Position numbers and translations under genes: made by a program. Below the pieces are notes generated by a model. That model ran no database searches. It had not been told where the DNA came from and saw only the letters and a list, made by a program, of their open reading frames with translations. Below are positions 44,836 through 53,056 of a stretch of DNA of 64,000 nucleotides, piece by piece. Location of the stretch: the NCBI RefSeq assembly GCF_025642135.1, contig NZ_CP106793.1, forward strand, positions 1,364,001 through 1,428,000. The letters run 5' to 3'. The stretch is from Streptomyces cynarae. GTDB taxonomy: Bacteria; Actinomycetota; Actinomycetes; Streptomycetales; Streptomycetaceae. The first letter of the stretch is position 1; each line of letters starts with the position of its first letter.

Positions 44836-44893
44836 CCGGTCGGCCCACGGACGTCCCGCACCAGACCGCCGCATCACACCGGGGAGCGACGCG

Positions 44894-46720
44894 ATGCCAT
44901 CAGGAACACCGCAGTCGGGAGTGGGCCGGACCATCGCCGGTCGTTACCTCCTGCTGAACCGGTTGGGCAGCGGTGCCATGGGCCATGTGTGGCGCGCCCA
45001 TGACCAGCGGCTGGACTGCGAGGTCGCGCTCAAGGAGGTCGTGTTCCGCAACCCGGTGGAGGCGATCGAGGAGCGGGCCGCCCGGGTCGCCCGTGCCCGG
45101 GCCGAGGCCCGGCACGCGGCCGGGCTGCGCGGGCATCCGCACGTGGTGACCGTGCACGACGTACTGGAGCACGAGGGCCTGCCGTGGATCGTCATGGAAT
45201 ACGTCCCGGGCGCGCTCGACCTGCGGGAACTGGTCCACCGTCGTGGCCCTCTGGCCCCCGTGGAGTGCGCCCGCATCGGCCTCGCCGTGCTGGACGCCCT
45301 GACCGCCGGGCACGAGCGGGGCGTCATGCACCGGGACGTGAAGCCGGCGAACATCCTGCTGGCGCCCGACCGCGGCGGGGCCCCGTACGCCCGGGTCCTG
45401 CTCACCGACTACGGCATCTCGGTGCAGCCGGACGCGGGCGAGCCCCGGTACACACTGACGTCCGCGCTGGTCGGAACGCCCGGCTATCTGGCGCCCGAGC
45501 GTGCGACCGGCGGGCCGCCCACCGCGGCGGCCGACCTGTTCTCGCTGGGCTGCACCCTGTACTTCACGGTCGAGGGGTGCGGGCCCTTCGAGCGGGACAG
45601 CCAGCTCGCCGAGATCACCGCGGTGGTCCTGGAAGAGCCCCGGCCTCCGGTGCGGGCCGGGGCTCTGGGGCCGCTGCTGTCCGCCGTACTGGTCAAGGAC
45701 CCGGCCCTGCGGATCACGGCGGCGGACACGGCAGCCGCACTGACGGCGATCGCGGCTCCGAGCCGCCCGGTCCCGGTCCCGGGCTCGCGGACGCGGTGGG
45801 CGCGTCCGCACGCGCCGACCGAGACCTCGCACAACCCGACGACAGGCGGCCTGACGGCGCCCCCGGCCGTGCCCTCCCCGCCGAAGGGGCAGGCACACCA
45901 CCGCGAACGCGCGCACCTCCTGCGTGCCCTCCTCGCCTGCGCCCTGAGCCTGGTGCTCGCCCTGGGCGGGGTCTGGTACGCCGTTGTGCACCCGTCGGGC
46001 GGTGGGGCGGCCAAGCCGTACGGGGACGCCGTCGGCCTCGCGCGGCCCCTGAAGGACGGTGACTGTGTGGTCGCCGACTGGCCCGGGAGCCCTTTCCAGG
46101 GCGGCCCTCCGCGGCTGACCGTGGACCCGACCTGCTCCGAGAGGACGCCGGACGGGCAGGTCATGGCGCTCGCCACCAGCCCGTCCGCGGACGAGGCCCG
46201 TCAGCAGGGGCCCGACGCGTGCGAGCAGCGCACACAGGAGGTCCGTGAGAAGCTCGCCGACGTGCGCGGTTACGCCATCGTCCCGACCCGGGCCGGGTTC
46301 GAGGCGGCCGGTCGGCGCACCGCGTGTCTGGTGCTGGGCGCGCACGGGCCGGTGTACGGGCCGCTCGGGGGCCACCGCAAGCCGGGGATGCCGTTCGTTG
46401 ACACCGCCGACATGCAGAAACGGGACTGTCTGGACGCGCCCTCCCTGCGGGTCGCCCGCCTGGTCTCCTGCACGGGCACACACGACCAGCAGGTGCTCGG
46501 CTTCACCCGGCTCGGCCCGGACACCACCCTGGCCGAGGCCAAGAGTCTGTCCGACGCCGCGTGCGCGAGGGACGTGCCGCCGAAGGACTACGGCTTCGAC
46601 CCGTCCCGCTACGAAGCCGCGTCCTGGACGGGCACGAGCGCCTGGTTGTCCGGAACTCATCTGGTCGTCTGCACCGTGCGCAAGCAGAACGGGGGCACCA
46701 TGGGTAAGGACGAACCATGA
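44894..46720 (+). CDS. Transmembrane serine/threonine protein kinase (PknB-like)
   Basis: 608 residues. The N-terminal kinase domain (about 15-275) has the glycine loop RLGSGAMGHVWRAHD, catalytic Lys in EVALKEV near 47, HRDVKPANILL near 147, DYG in place of DFG (LTDYGIS), and GTPGYLAPER. A transmembrane helix near residues 345-370 (LLACALSLVLALGGVWYAVV) precedes an extracellular domain of about 230 residues rich in cysteines but with no recognisable PASTA repeats. The lipoprotein gene upstream does carry a PASTA-like segment. Likely an envelope-sensing kinase; targets unknown. Confidence 0.93.
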   Translation: MPSGTPQSGVGRTIAGRYLLLNRLGSGAMGHVWRAHDQRLDCEVALKEVVFRNPVEAIEERAARVARARAEARHAAGLRGHPHVVTVHDVLEHEGLPWIVMEYVPGALDLRELVHRRGPLAPVECARIGLAVLDALTAGHERGVMHRDVKPANILLAPDRGGAPYARVLLTDYGISVQPDAGEPRYTLTSALVGTPGYLAPERATGGPPTAAADLFSLGCTLYFTVEGCGPFERDSQLAEITAVVLEEPRPPVRAGALGPLLSAVLVKDPALRITAADTAAALTAIAAPSRPVPVPGSRTRWARPHAPTETSHNPTTGGLTAPPAVPSPPKGQAHHRERAHLLRALLACALSLVLALGGVWYAVVHPSGGGAAKPYGDAVGLARPLKDGDCVVADWPGSPFQGGPPRLTVDPTCSERTPDGQVMALATSPSADEARQQGPDACEQRTQEVREKLADVRGYAIVPTRAGFEAAGRRTACLVLGAHGPVYGPLGGHRKPGMPFVDTADMQKRDCLDAPSLRVARLVSCTGTHDQQVLGFTRLGPDTTLAEAKSLSDAACARDVPPKDYGFDPSRYEAASWTGTSAWLSGTHLVVCTVRKQNGGTMGKDEP

Positions 46721-46733
46721 GGAGGGTGTTGCC

Positions 46734-46895
46734 ATGCCCGGTTCCACGAAGGCGATGGGGGTGCTCACCGTCGGTGCGCTCGTCGTGGTGACGGCCTACA
46801 CGGTGGCGCTCGGCAGCAGCGGCTGGCTGTGGTTCGGCTGGGTCGTCCTCGGCCTGATCACACTCGGCATGGTCGTCACCACCCGCAACCCCTGA
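46734..46895 (+). CDS. Small two-helix membrane protein
   Basis: 53 residues; ATG 46734 has GAGGAGGG upstream and lies 13 nt after the kinase stop. It consists of two hydrophobic segments (GVLTVGALVVVTAYTVAL and LWFGWVVLGLITLGMVV) joined by a short glycine/serine turn, ending TTRNP. Probably co-transcribed with the kinase. It resembles no family I can name; it could be a small accessory subunit of the kinase system. It converges on the sensor-kinase gene, leaving only 9 nt between stops. Confidence 0.7.
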   Translation: MPGSTKAMGVLTVGALVVVTAYTVALGSSGWLWFGWVVLGLITLGMVVTTRNP

Positions 46896-46904
46896 CTCAG
46901 GATC

Positions 46905-48110
46905 TCACGGGCGCGGCAGCCGCCCGGCCGAATGCACCCCCGGCTGGTACTTCGGCAACCGGATCGTGATCTTCATGCCCGCTCCCGGTGCGGTCTCGAT
47001 GACGAGCCCGTGGTCGTCGCCGTAGACCTGGCGCAGCCGGTCGTCGACGTTGGACAGTCCGATGCCGCCGGACGGGCTGATCTCCCCGGCGAGGATGCGG
47101 CGCAGTAGCTCGGGGTCCATTCCCGCGCCGTCGTCCTCGATGACGACCAGGGCCTCGGCGCCCGCGTCCTGCGCGGTGATGCCGATGTGCCGTTGGTCGG
47201 TGGTGCCCTCCAGGCCGTGCTTGACGGCGTTCTCGACGAGCGGCTGGAGGCAGAGGAAGGGCAGGGCGACCGGCAGTACCTCCGGCGCGATCTGCAGGGT
47301 GACGGTGAGCCGGTCGCCGAAGCGGGCCCTGACCAGCGCCAAGTAGTGGTCGATGGCATGGAGTTCGTCGGCGAGCGTGGTGAAGTCGCCGTGCCGGCGG
47401 AACGAGTAGCGGGTGAAGTCCGCGAACTCCAGCAGGAGTTCGCGGGCGCGCTCGGGGTCGGTGCGCACGAACGAGGCGATGACGGCGAGCGAGTTGAAGA
47501 TGAAGTGCGGCGAGATCTGGGCGCGCAGCGCCTTGATCTCGGCCTCGATGAGCCTCGTACGGGACCGGTCGAGATCCGCGAGCTCCAGTTGTACGGAGAC
47601 CCAGCGGGCCACCTCCCCCGCGGCGCGGACGAGGACCGCGGACTCGCGGGGGGCGCAGGCGACCAGCGCGCCGTGGACGCGGTCGTCGACGGTGAGCGGT
47701 GCGACCACGGCCCAGCGCAGCGGGCAGTCGGGCGCGTCGCAGGTCAGCCGGAAGGCCTCGCCGCGGCCGGTCTCCAAGGGGCCCGCGAGCCGCTGAAACA
47801 CCTCCTCGCGGTGGTGCTCCCCCGCGCCGTCCCAGGCCAGCACGGTCTCCCGGTCGGTGAGGCAGAGCGCGTCGGTGCCGAGGAGGGAACGCAGCCGTCG
47901 TGCGGCCTTGCGGGCGGTCTCCTCGGTGAGCCCGGCGCGCAGCGGGGGCGCGGCCAGGGAGGCGGTGTGCAGGGTCTGGAAGGTGGCGTGCTCGACGGGC
48001 GTGCCGAGCCCGCCGAGGCGCTCGGGGCGGGCGGTGCGCCGGCCGAGCCAGAACCCGGCGGCCAGCAGGGGCAGGACGGCCACGCACAGCCCGGCGAGGA
48101 AGCCGCTCAC
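46905..48110 (-). CDS. LytS/YehU-type sensor histidine kinase
   Basis: 401 residues from GTG 48110, overlapping the symporter stop by 4 nt (GTGA) with GGAGGTGAC upstream. One N-terminal membrane helix (FLAGLCVAVLPLLAAGFWLG), a GAF-like region (about 80-190), then the LytS-type phosphoacceptor motif QISPHFIFNSLAVIASFV near 197, the N-box LQPLVENAVKHGL and the G-box GGIGLSNVDDRLRQVYG. It is the last gene of the operon response regulator-DUF485-symporter-kinase, and probably senses the transported organic acid through the GAF domain or the transporter. Confidence 0.92.
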   Translation of the reverse strand: MSGFLAGLCVAVLPLLAAGFWLGRRTARPERLGGLGTPVEHATFQTLHTASLAAPPLRAGLTEETARKAARRLRSLLGTDALCLTDRETVLAWDGAGEHHREEVFQRLAGPLETGRGEAFRLTCDAPDCPLRWAVVAPLTVDDRVHGALVACAPRESAVLVRAAGEVARWVSVQLELADLDRSRTRLIEAEIKALRAQISPHFIFNSLAVIASFVRTDPERARELLLEFADFTRYSFRRHGDFTTLADELHAIDHYLALVRARFGDRLTVTLQIAPEVLPVALPFLCLQPLVENAVKHGLEGTTDQRHIGITAQDAGAEALVVIEDDGAGMDPELLRRILAGEISPSGGIGLSNVDDRLRQVYGDDHGLVIETAPGAGMKITIRLPKYQPGVHSAGRLPRP

Positions 48111-49819
48111 GCCGTCACCTCCGCCCGCAGCTCCTCGGGCAGGTGGAACCGGGCCAGGATCGCCGCCGTCCCGGCCGGCACCCGTCCGGGCGTGGCCAGG
48201 GACACCAGCACCATGGTCAGGAACCCGAGCGGCACCGACCACAGCGCGGGCCAGGCGAGCAGGGCGTGCAGGGTTCCGCTGCCGGGATAGCCCGCCATCG
48301 TCGCCGTCACCGCGAGGAACGCCGCACCGCCACCCGCCAGCATCCCGGCCGCGGCGCCCGGCGGGGTGAGCCGGCGCCACCAGATGCCGAGCACGAGCAG
48401 CGGGCAGAACGACGATGCGGACACCGCGAAGGCGAGGCCCACCGCGTCGGCCACCGGGAGTCCGCCGACCAGCACGCTCGCCGCCAGCGGCACCGCCATC
48501 GCCAGCAGCGTGCCGAGCCGGAAGTGCCGTACGCCCCGCGTCGGCAGGACGTCCTGGGCGAGCACACCGGCCACCGCCATGGTCAGCCCGGAGGCGGTGG
48601 ACAGGAACGCGGCGAAGGCTCCGCCCGCGAGCAGTGCGCCCAGCAGGTCCCCGCCGAGTCCGCCGATCATCCGGTCGGGCAGTAGGAGGACGGCGGCGTC
48701 GGCGTCGCCGGTGAGGGTGAGTTCGGGGGCGTAGAGCCGGCCGAGGGCGCCGTAGACGGGCGGCAGGAGGTAGAAGGCACCGATCAGGGCGAGTACGGCG
48801 ACGGTGGTGCGACGGGCGGCGACCCCGTGCGGGCTGGTGTAGAAGCGGACGACGACGTGGGGCAGGCCCATGGTGCCGAGGAAGGTGGCGAGGATCAGCC
48901 CGTACGTGGCGTACAGCGGGCGTTCCGCGCGGCCGGAGACGAGCGAGGTCGACATGCCGCCGTTGCTGCCGTGCTCGGCGACGGGGACGGGGTCGCCCGG
49001 GGTGAAGGTCAACCGGGTGCCGCGCTCGATGCGGTGGGTGCCGGCAGCGAGGTCCGCGCGCCGTCCGTCGTACCGGCGGCCGTCGACGGTGCCCGAGGCG
49101 GTGACGGCGAGCGGGCGGGACAGCGTCAGATCGAGGGTGTCGTCGATCCGTACGACGCGGTGCTCGCGGAAGGTCGCCGGTTCGGCGAACGCCCCGCGGG
49201 GTGCGCCGTCGCCCTGCCAGGCCAGCACCAGGAACAGGGCGGGGACGAGCAGGGCGGTGAGTTTCAGCCAGTACTGGAAAGCCTGGACGAAGGTGATGCT
49301 GCGCATGCCGCCAGCGGCGACGGTCGCCACCACCACGACGGCGACGATGATCCCGCCGAGCTGCTGGGGAGCCCGGGTCAGCACGGACAGGGTGAGTCCG
49401 GCGCCCTGGAGCTGGGGCAGCAGGTACAGCCAGCCGACACCGACGACGAACGCCCCGGCGAGCCGCCGCACCGGCTGGGAGGCGAGCCGGGCCTCGGCGA
49501 AGTCGGGCAGGGTGTAGGCGCCGGAGCGGCGCAGCGGCGCGGCGACGAACAGCAGCAGGACGAGGTAGCCGGCGGTGTAGCCGACCGGGTACCAGAGCAT
49601 GTCCGGGCCCTGGACGAGGACGAGTCCTGCGATGCCGAGGAAGGAGGCCGCGGACAGGTACTCGCCGCTGATCGCGGCCGCGTTCAGGCGGGGGCCGACG
49701 GCGCGGGAGGCGACGTAGAAGTCCGAGGTGGTGCGGGAGACGCGCAGGCCGAAGGCGCCGACGAGGACGGTCGCGAGGACGACGAGGGCGACCGCGGGGA
49801 CGGCGTAGTTCTGGTTCAC
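48107..49819 (-). CDS. Sodium/solute symporter (SSS family, acetate-permease-like)
   Basis: 570 residues from GTG 49819, with GAGGCCGGGG upstream. About 13 transmembrane helices. SSS motifs include ISGEYLSAASFLGIAGLVL near residue 52 and SAVSASSFCPLLVLGIWW-like sequence near 455. Unlike ActP of E. coli it has a polar, beta-rich insertion of about 100 residues between mid helices (EHRVVRIDDTLDLTLSRPLA and onwards). Such cation/acetate symporters of streptomycetes are paired with a small DUF485 protein, as here (10-nt gap). It probably takes up a short monocarboxylate with sodium or protons. Confidence 0.92.
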   Translation of the reverse strand: MNQNYAVPAVALVVLATVLVGAFGLRVSRTTSDFYVASRAVGPRLNAAAISGEYLSAASFLGIAGLVLVQGPDMLWYPVGYTAGYLVLLLFVAAPLRRSGAYTLPDFAEARLASQPVRRLAGAFVVGVGWLYLLPQLQGAGLTLSVLTRAPQQLGGIIVAVVVVATVAAGGMRSITFVQAFQYWLKLTALLVPALFLVLAWQGDGAPRGAFAEPATFREHRVVRIDDTLDLTLSRPLAVTASGTVDGRRYDGRRADLAAGTHRIERGTRLTFTPGDPVPVAEHGSNGGMSTSLVSGRAERPLYATYGLILATFLGTMGLPHVVVRFYTSPHGVAARRTTVAVLALIGAFYLLPPVYGALGRLYAPELTLTGDADAAVLLLPDRMIGGLGGDLLGALLAGGAFAAFLSTASGLTMAVAGVLAQDVLPTRGVRHFRLGTLLAMAVPLAASVLVGGLPVADAVGLAFAVSASSFCPLLVLGIWWRRLTPPGAAAGMLAGGGAAFLAVTATMAGYPGSGTLHALLAWPALWSVPLGFLTMVLVSLATPGRVPAGTAAILARFHLPEELRAEVTA

Positions 49820-49829
49820 TGCCCCGGCC

Positions 49830-50189
49830 TCAGCGGTCCTCGACGAGCCGGACGAAGTCCTTCTCGTTGCGTTCGGCACGGCGTACGTACCAGCGGGCGA
49901 GCAGGATCAGCGGCGGGTAGAGGCCGAACCCGAGCACCGCCCATTCCAGACCGCCCGTGCGGGTGGCGGCGAAGAACAGGGGAAGGGGCCCGATCAGGAG
50001 CACCAGCACCGTGAACACGGCCAGGGCGGCGCGGAGTTGGCTGCGCATCAGTGAGCGGACGTAGGTGTGGCCGAGGGTGGTCTGCTCGTCGATCTCGGTG
50101 CGCGGGCGGTAGTAGCCCAGGGCGCGGCGGCGTCCGCTCCGGGGCGGCCCGGTGACGACGACGCGGCGTTCGGTGGGGTCCTGCGGCAC
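49830..50189 (-). CDS. DUF485 small membrane partner of the symporter
   Basis: 119 residues from GTG 50189 with GGGGGGCGAC upstream, 9 nt after the response regulator stop. Two transmembrane helices (AVFTVLVLLIGPLPLFFA and AVLGFGLYPPLILLARWYV) flanked by charged, arginine-rich cytosolic segments, typical of DUF485/YjcH proteins that accompany acetate permeases. Exact function unknown, but genomic coupling to the symporter is general. Confidence 0.93.
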   Translation of the reverse strand: MPQDPTERRVVVTGPPRSGRRRALGYYRPRTEIDEQTTLGHTYVRSLMRSQLRAALAVFTVLVLLIGPLPLFFAATRTGGLEWAVLGFGLYPPLILLARWYVRRAERNEKDFVRLVEDR

Positions 50190-50198
50190 GTCGCCCCC

Positions 50199-50954
50199 CT
50201 AGCCCGCGGTCCGGCGTATCAGCATCTCCCGCAGTTCGCGGGCGTGCCGGCGGCTGACCTGGAGTTCGACGGAGTCGACGAGGACGCTCACGGTGCCGGC
50301 GTCCAGACGGAGTTCCTCGATGTGCCGCAGGGCGACGAGGTGGCGGCGGTGGATGCGGACGAAACCGCGCGAGCGCCACCGTTCCTCCAGGGTGGACAGC
50401 GGGATCCGCACGAGATGGCTGCCCTGGGCGGTGTGCAGGCGGGCGTAGTCGCCCTGCGCCTCGACATGGGTGATGTCCTCCACGGGCACGAACCGTGTCA
50501 CGCCGCCGAGTTCCACCAGGACGTGGTCGGGATCCGGCTCGTGCACCGGGATCAGCGGCGTGGTCTCCCTGAGCTGTTCGGCGCGGCGCACCGCCTCCGC
50601 GAGCCGCTCACGGCGTACCGGCTTGAGGACGTAGTCGACGGCCTTGAGGTCGAACGCCTGCACGGCGAAGCCTTCGTGGGCGGTCACGAACACGACCAGC
50701 GGGGGCTTCGCGAACCCGGTGAGCAGCCGGGCCATCTCCAGGCCGTCGAGGCCGGGCATGTGGATGTCGAGGAAGACGACGTCGATCGCGTCGGGGCCGT
50801 CGGGCCCGGACTCCAGGGCGCGGTTGATGCGGCGCAGTGCCCCGGTGGCGTCGCCCGCGCCCTCCACGCTGCCGATCCTGGGGTCCGCGCGGAGCAGGTA
50901 GAGCAGTTCCTCGAGCGAGGGGCGTTCGTCGTCGACGGCGAGGGCGCGCAGCAT
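50199..50954 (-). CDS. LytTR-family response regulator
   Basis: 251 residues from ATG 50954 (in-frame TTG at 50975 is possible; no strong ribosome-binding site is seen). The receiver domain (1-120) has the acidic pair DDE near the N-terminus, phospho-acceptor Asp in VVFLDIHMPG near residue 62, and the lysine in DYVLKPV. The C-terminal LytTR DNA-binding domain contains EDITHVEAQGDYARLHT and RIHRRHLVALRHIEEL. It is first in the operon and probably activates the symporter genes in response to the LytS-type kinase at the other end. The inserted TnpB element lies directly upstream of its promoter. Confidence 0.95.
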   Translation of the reverse strand: MLRALAVDDERPSLEELLYLLRADPRIGSVEGAGDATGALRRINRALESGPDGPDAIDVVFLDIHMPGLDGLEMARLLTGFAKPPLVVFVTAHEGFAVQAFDLKAVDYVLKPVRRERLAEAVRRAEQLRETTPLIPVHEPDPDHVLVELGGVTRFVPVEDITHVEAQGDYARLHTAQGSHLVRIPLSTLEERWRSRGFVRIHRRHLVALRHIEELRLDAGTVSVLVDSVELQVSRRHARELREMLIRRTAG

Positions 50955-51080
50955 GAAGGTGGAGTCTAGGAGCAATCCGCAGCCGTGGGCATGTGCGGAG
51001 CGTGGACGTTCGCGCTGGACGCGGTGGCGGCGCGGCGCCGGACACGGCGGTGGTCCGGGTCTGGTTACAGTGCCCGCTTG

Positions 51081-51108
51081 GCTTCTTCCCCCTGCTGAAG
51101 GAGGAGGA
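51081..51108 (-). repeat. TnpB element right-end hairpin (probable 3' end of reRNA/omegaRNA)
   Basis: On the minus strand the stretch reads a short stem-loop (CTCC-TTCAGC-AGGGGG) followed by GGGGAAGAAGC, just after the ancestral tnpB stop. IS605/IS1341-type elements end in such hairpins, which form the scaffold of the guide RNA; the guide would begin beyond GAAGCC. The exact end is not determined. Confidence 0.45.
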
Positions 51109-51111
51109 CTC

Positions 51112-52297
51112 CTACGGCTCGCGCCGCGGGGTTTCCTGCTTCGTCGCCGACTGCCCGCCCGGAGTGCTCCGTTGAGGTCTTACACCGGCTCCACAGGCCG
51201 ACACCGCCAGCCCGGCGGCCAAAAGGTTCTTCGCCGCGTTCCCGTCGCGGTCATGGGTGACGCCGCAGTCACACGTCCAGGTGCGGACGTGTAGCGGCAT
51301 TGCGCCCCCCGCAGCCCGAGCACAGCTTGGAGGAGGGGAACCAGCGGTCGACCGCGATCACCTCGCGGCCGTACCACTGGGCTTTGTACTCCAGCATGCT
51401 GCGGAACTCGCTCCACGCCGCGTCGGAGATGGCGCGGGCGAGACGGCCGTTCTTCAGCAGGTTGCGAACGGTGAGGTCCTCGATCACGATCGTTTGGTTT
51501 TCACGAACGAGTCGAGTGGTGAGTTTGTGCAGGTGGTCGCGCCGCCGGTCGGCGATGCGCGCGTGGATGCGGGCGGCCTTCCGGCGGGCCTTCTCCCGGT
51601 TCGCCGACCCCTCGGCCTTTCGGGACAGCTCCCGCTGGGCCCTGGCCAATCGGGTGCGGTCTCGCCGCTCGTGCCGGGGGTTGGTGATCTTCTCCCCGGT
51701 GGAGAGGGTCAGCAGGTTGTTGAGCCCCGCGTCCACACCGACGGCCGTGTCATTGGCGGGGAGCGGCTTGACGTTGGGGTCTTCGACGAGGAGGGACACG
51801 TACCAACGCCCGGCCGGATCCTGAGAGACGGTCACCGTGGACGGCTGTGTCCCCTCGGGCAGTGGACGGGACCAGACGATGTCGAGCGGCTCGCTCATCT
51901 TCGCCAGGGTCAGCTTGCCATCGCGGAACCGGAACGCGCTGGTCGTGTACTCGGCGGATCTGCGGGACTTTTTCTTCGACTTGAACCGCGGATATTTGGC
52001 CTGCCGGCCGAAGAACGCCGTGAAGGCCGCCTGCAAGTGCCGCAAGGCCTGCTGGAGAGGAACGGAGGAGACGTCGCCCAGATAGGCGAGTTCCTCGGTC
52101 TTCTTCCACGCCGTCAGCATCGCCGACGTCGCGTTGTAGTTGATCCGCTCTCCCCGCAGCGTCCACGCCTCCGTGCGCGCCTGGAGCGCCATGTTGTAGA
52201 CCTTGCGCACACACCCGAACGTCCGCGACAGCTCGGCGGCCTGCGCGTCGGTCGGGTGGAAGCGGTACTTGAACGCCCGCTTCACGTGCGTGATCAT
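51112..52297 (-). pseudogene. tnpB: TnpB RNA-guided nuclease gene with frameshift
   Basis: The main frame (51269-52297) gives 342 residues with an N-terminal HTH (FKYRFHPTDAQAAELSRTFG), RuvC-I aspartate in VGVDAGLNN, RuvC-II glutamate in IVIEDLTVRN, and the first zinc-knuckle cysteines CSGCGG, then stops. The expected C-terminus, HVRTWTCDCGVTHDRDGN with the second zinc pair and the third RuvC aspartate, is found in another frame from 51300 to 51112. Removing one G from the six-G run at 51305-51310 would restore a full-length TnpB. So the nuclease is probably inactive unless ribosomal slippage or a sequence error is involved. Codons are less GC-biased than those of neighbours. Confidence 0.88.
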
Positions 52298-52372
52298 GCT
52301 TCACAAACTAGCACGTCCAATTGTGAAATCCGCGCCTCTGCGGCGGTGGCTGCTCACTCCAGCACAAGCCCA

Positions 52373-52397
52373 CTTCTTCCCCGCTTGAGAACGGGGG
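52373..52397 (-). repeat. Left-side hairpin of the TnpB element
   Basis: On the minus strand CCCCG-TTCTCAAG-CGGGG followed by AAGAAG; the GGGGAAGAAG block is identical to the one at the right end. It lies 20 nt upstream of the lrp start codon. Confidence 0.5.
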
Positions 52398-52416
52398 TTT
52401 CCTCGGAGGTTTCCAG

Positions 52417-52932
52417 GTGAACAGCAGGCCGGCATCGTTCGACGAACTCGACCGGAAGATCATCACCGCTCTGATGGCGAACGCCAGGACAAGTTTCGCC
52501 GAGATCGGCGCCGCCATCGGCCTGTCGTCCACGGCGGTCAAGCGCCGGGTGGACCGGCTGCGCGAGACGGGTGTGATCACCGGGTTCACGGCCACGGTGA
52601 AGCCGTCGGCGCTGGGATGGCGCACGGAGGCGTACGTCGAGGTCTACTGCGAGGGGGCGGCGCCGCCCCGGCGCCTGGCGGAGGTGGTGCGCAACCATCC
52701 GGAGATCACGGCGGCGATGACGGTGACCGGCGGCGCGGACGCGCTGCTGCACGTGCGGGCGAGGGACGTCGAGCACTTCGAGGAGGTGCTGGAGCGCATC
52801 CGTGCGGAGCCGTTCATCCGTAAGACGATCAGCGTCATGGTGCTGTCCCACCTGCTCCCGGACAGCCCTGAGGCGGGCGCGACCCAGGCCGCGCCCGACA
52901 TCGCCGCGGACGACGCAGCAGACGTGCGCTGA
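52417..52932 (+). CDS. Lrp/AsnC-family regulator
   Basis: 171 residues from GTG 52417, with GGAGG at 52405-52409. N-terminal HTH (DELDRKIITALMANARTSFA, IGAAIGLSSTAVKRRVDRLRE), then the ligand-binding RAM domain (AEVVRNHPEITAAMTVTGGADALLHV around 90-115), and a short acidic tail. It precedes the dimethylargininase-ornithine aminotransferase operon in the same direction and probably controls it in response to arginine or ornithine. Its leader is immediately next to the TnpB element's left hairpin, so the natural promoter may have been displaced. Confidence 0.94.
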   Translation: MNSRPASFDELDRKIITALMANARTSFAEIGAAIGLSSTAVKRRVDRLRETGVITGFTATVKPSALGWRTEAYVEVYCEGAAPPRRLAEVVRNHPEITAAMTVTGGADALLHVRARDVEHFEEVLERIRAEPFIRKTISVMVLSHLLPDSPEAGATQAAPDIAADDAADVR

Positions 52933-52944
52933 GCGACCCGAAGA

Positions 52945-53010
52945 CGCAGCATTGCTGCGCGAACACGCAGCTCTCGTTGCTTGTCGTCCGTATCTCCCGC
53001 TTCCTACCTT
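52945..53010 (+). promoter_or_regulatory. Promoter and candidate Lrp site upstream of ddaH-rocD
   Basis: A palindrome CGCAGC-ATT-GCTGCG (52945-52959) with a further CGCAGC half-site at 52966-52971 lies just upstream of TTGTCG (52981-52986) and TACCTT (53005-53010), which have 18-nt spacing as a -35/-10 pair. The position at roughly -70 to -45 suits an activator such as the adjacent Lrp protein. Confidence 0.5.
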
Positions 53011-53056
53011 GGTGTCAACCCTCAGTCGACACTCCAGGAAACGGAGGGACCCCTCT

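Larger units (their letters stand above)
51081..52397 (-). mobile_element. IS1341-like (IS200/IS605 group) tnpB-only element, degenerate
   Basis: The element carries a tnpB gene but no Y1 transposase tnpA, has no long terminal inverted repeats, and shows subterminal hairpins on both sides (51086-51108 and 52378-52397), each adjoining the 10-bp sequence CTTCTTCCCC (plus strand, at 51082 and 52373). Without tnpA it would be non-autonomous. It lies between the LytTR operon promoter and the lrp gene; the lrp ribosome-binding site starts within 10 nt of the left hairpin. Boundaries are estimates. Confidence 0.7.
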
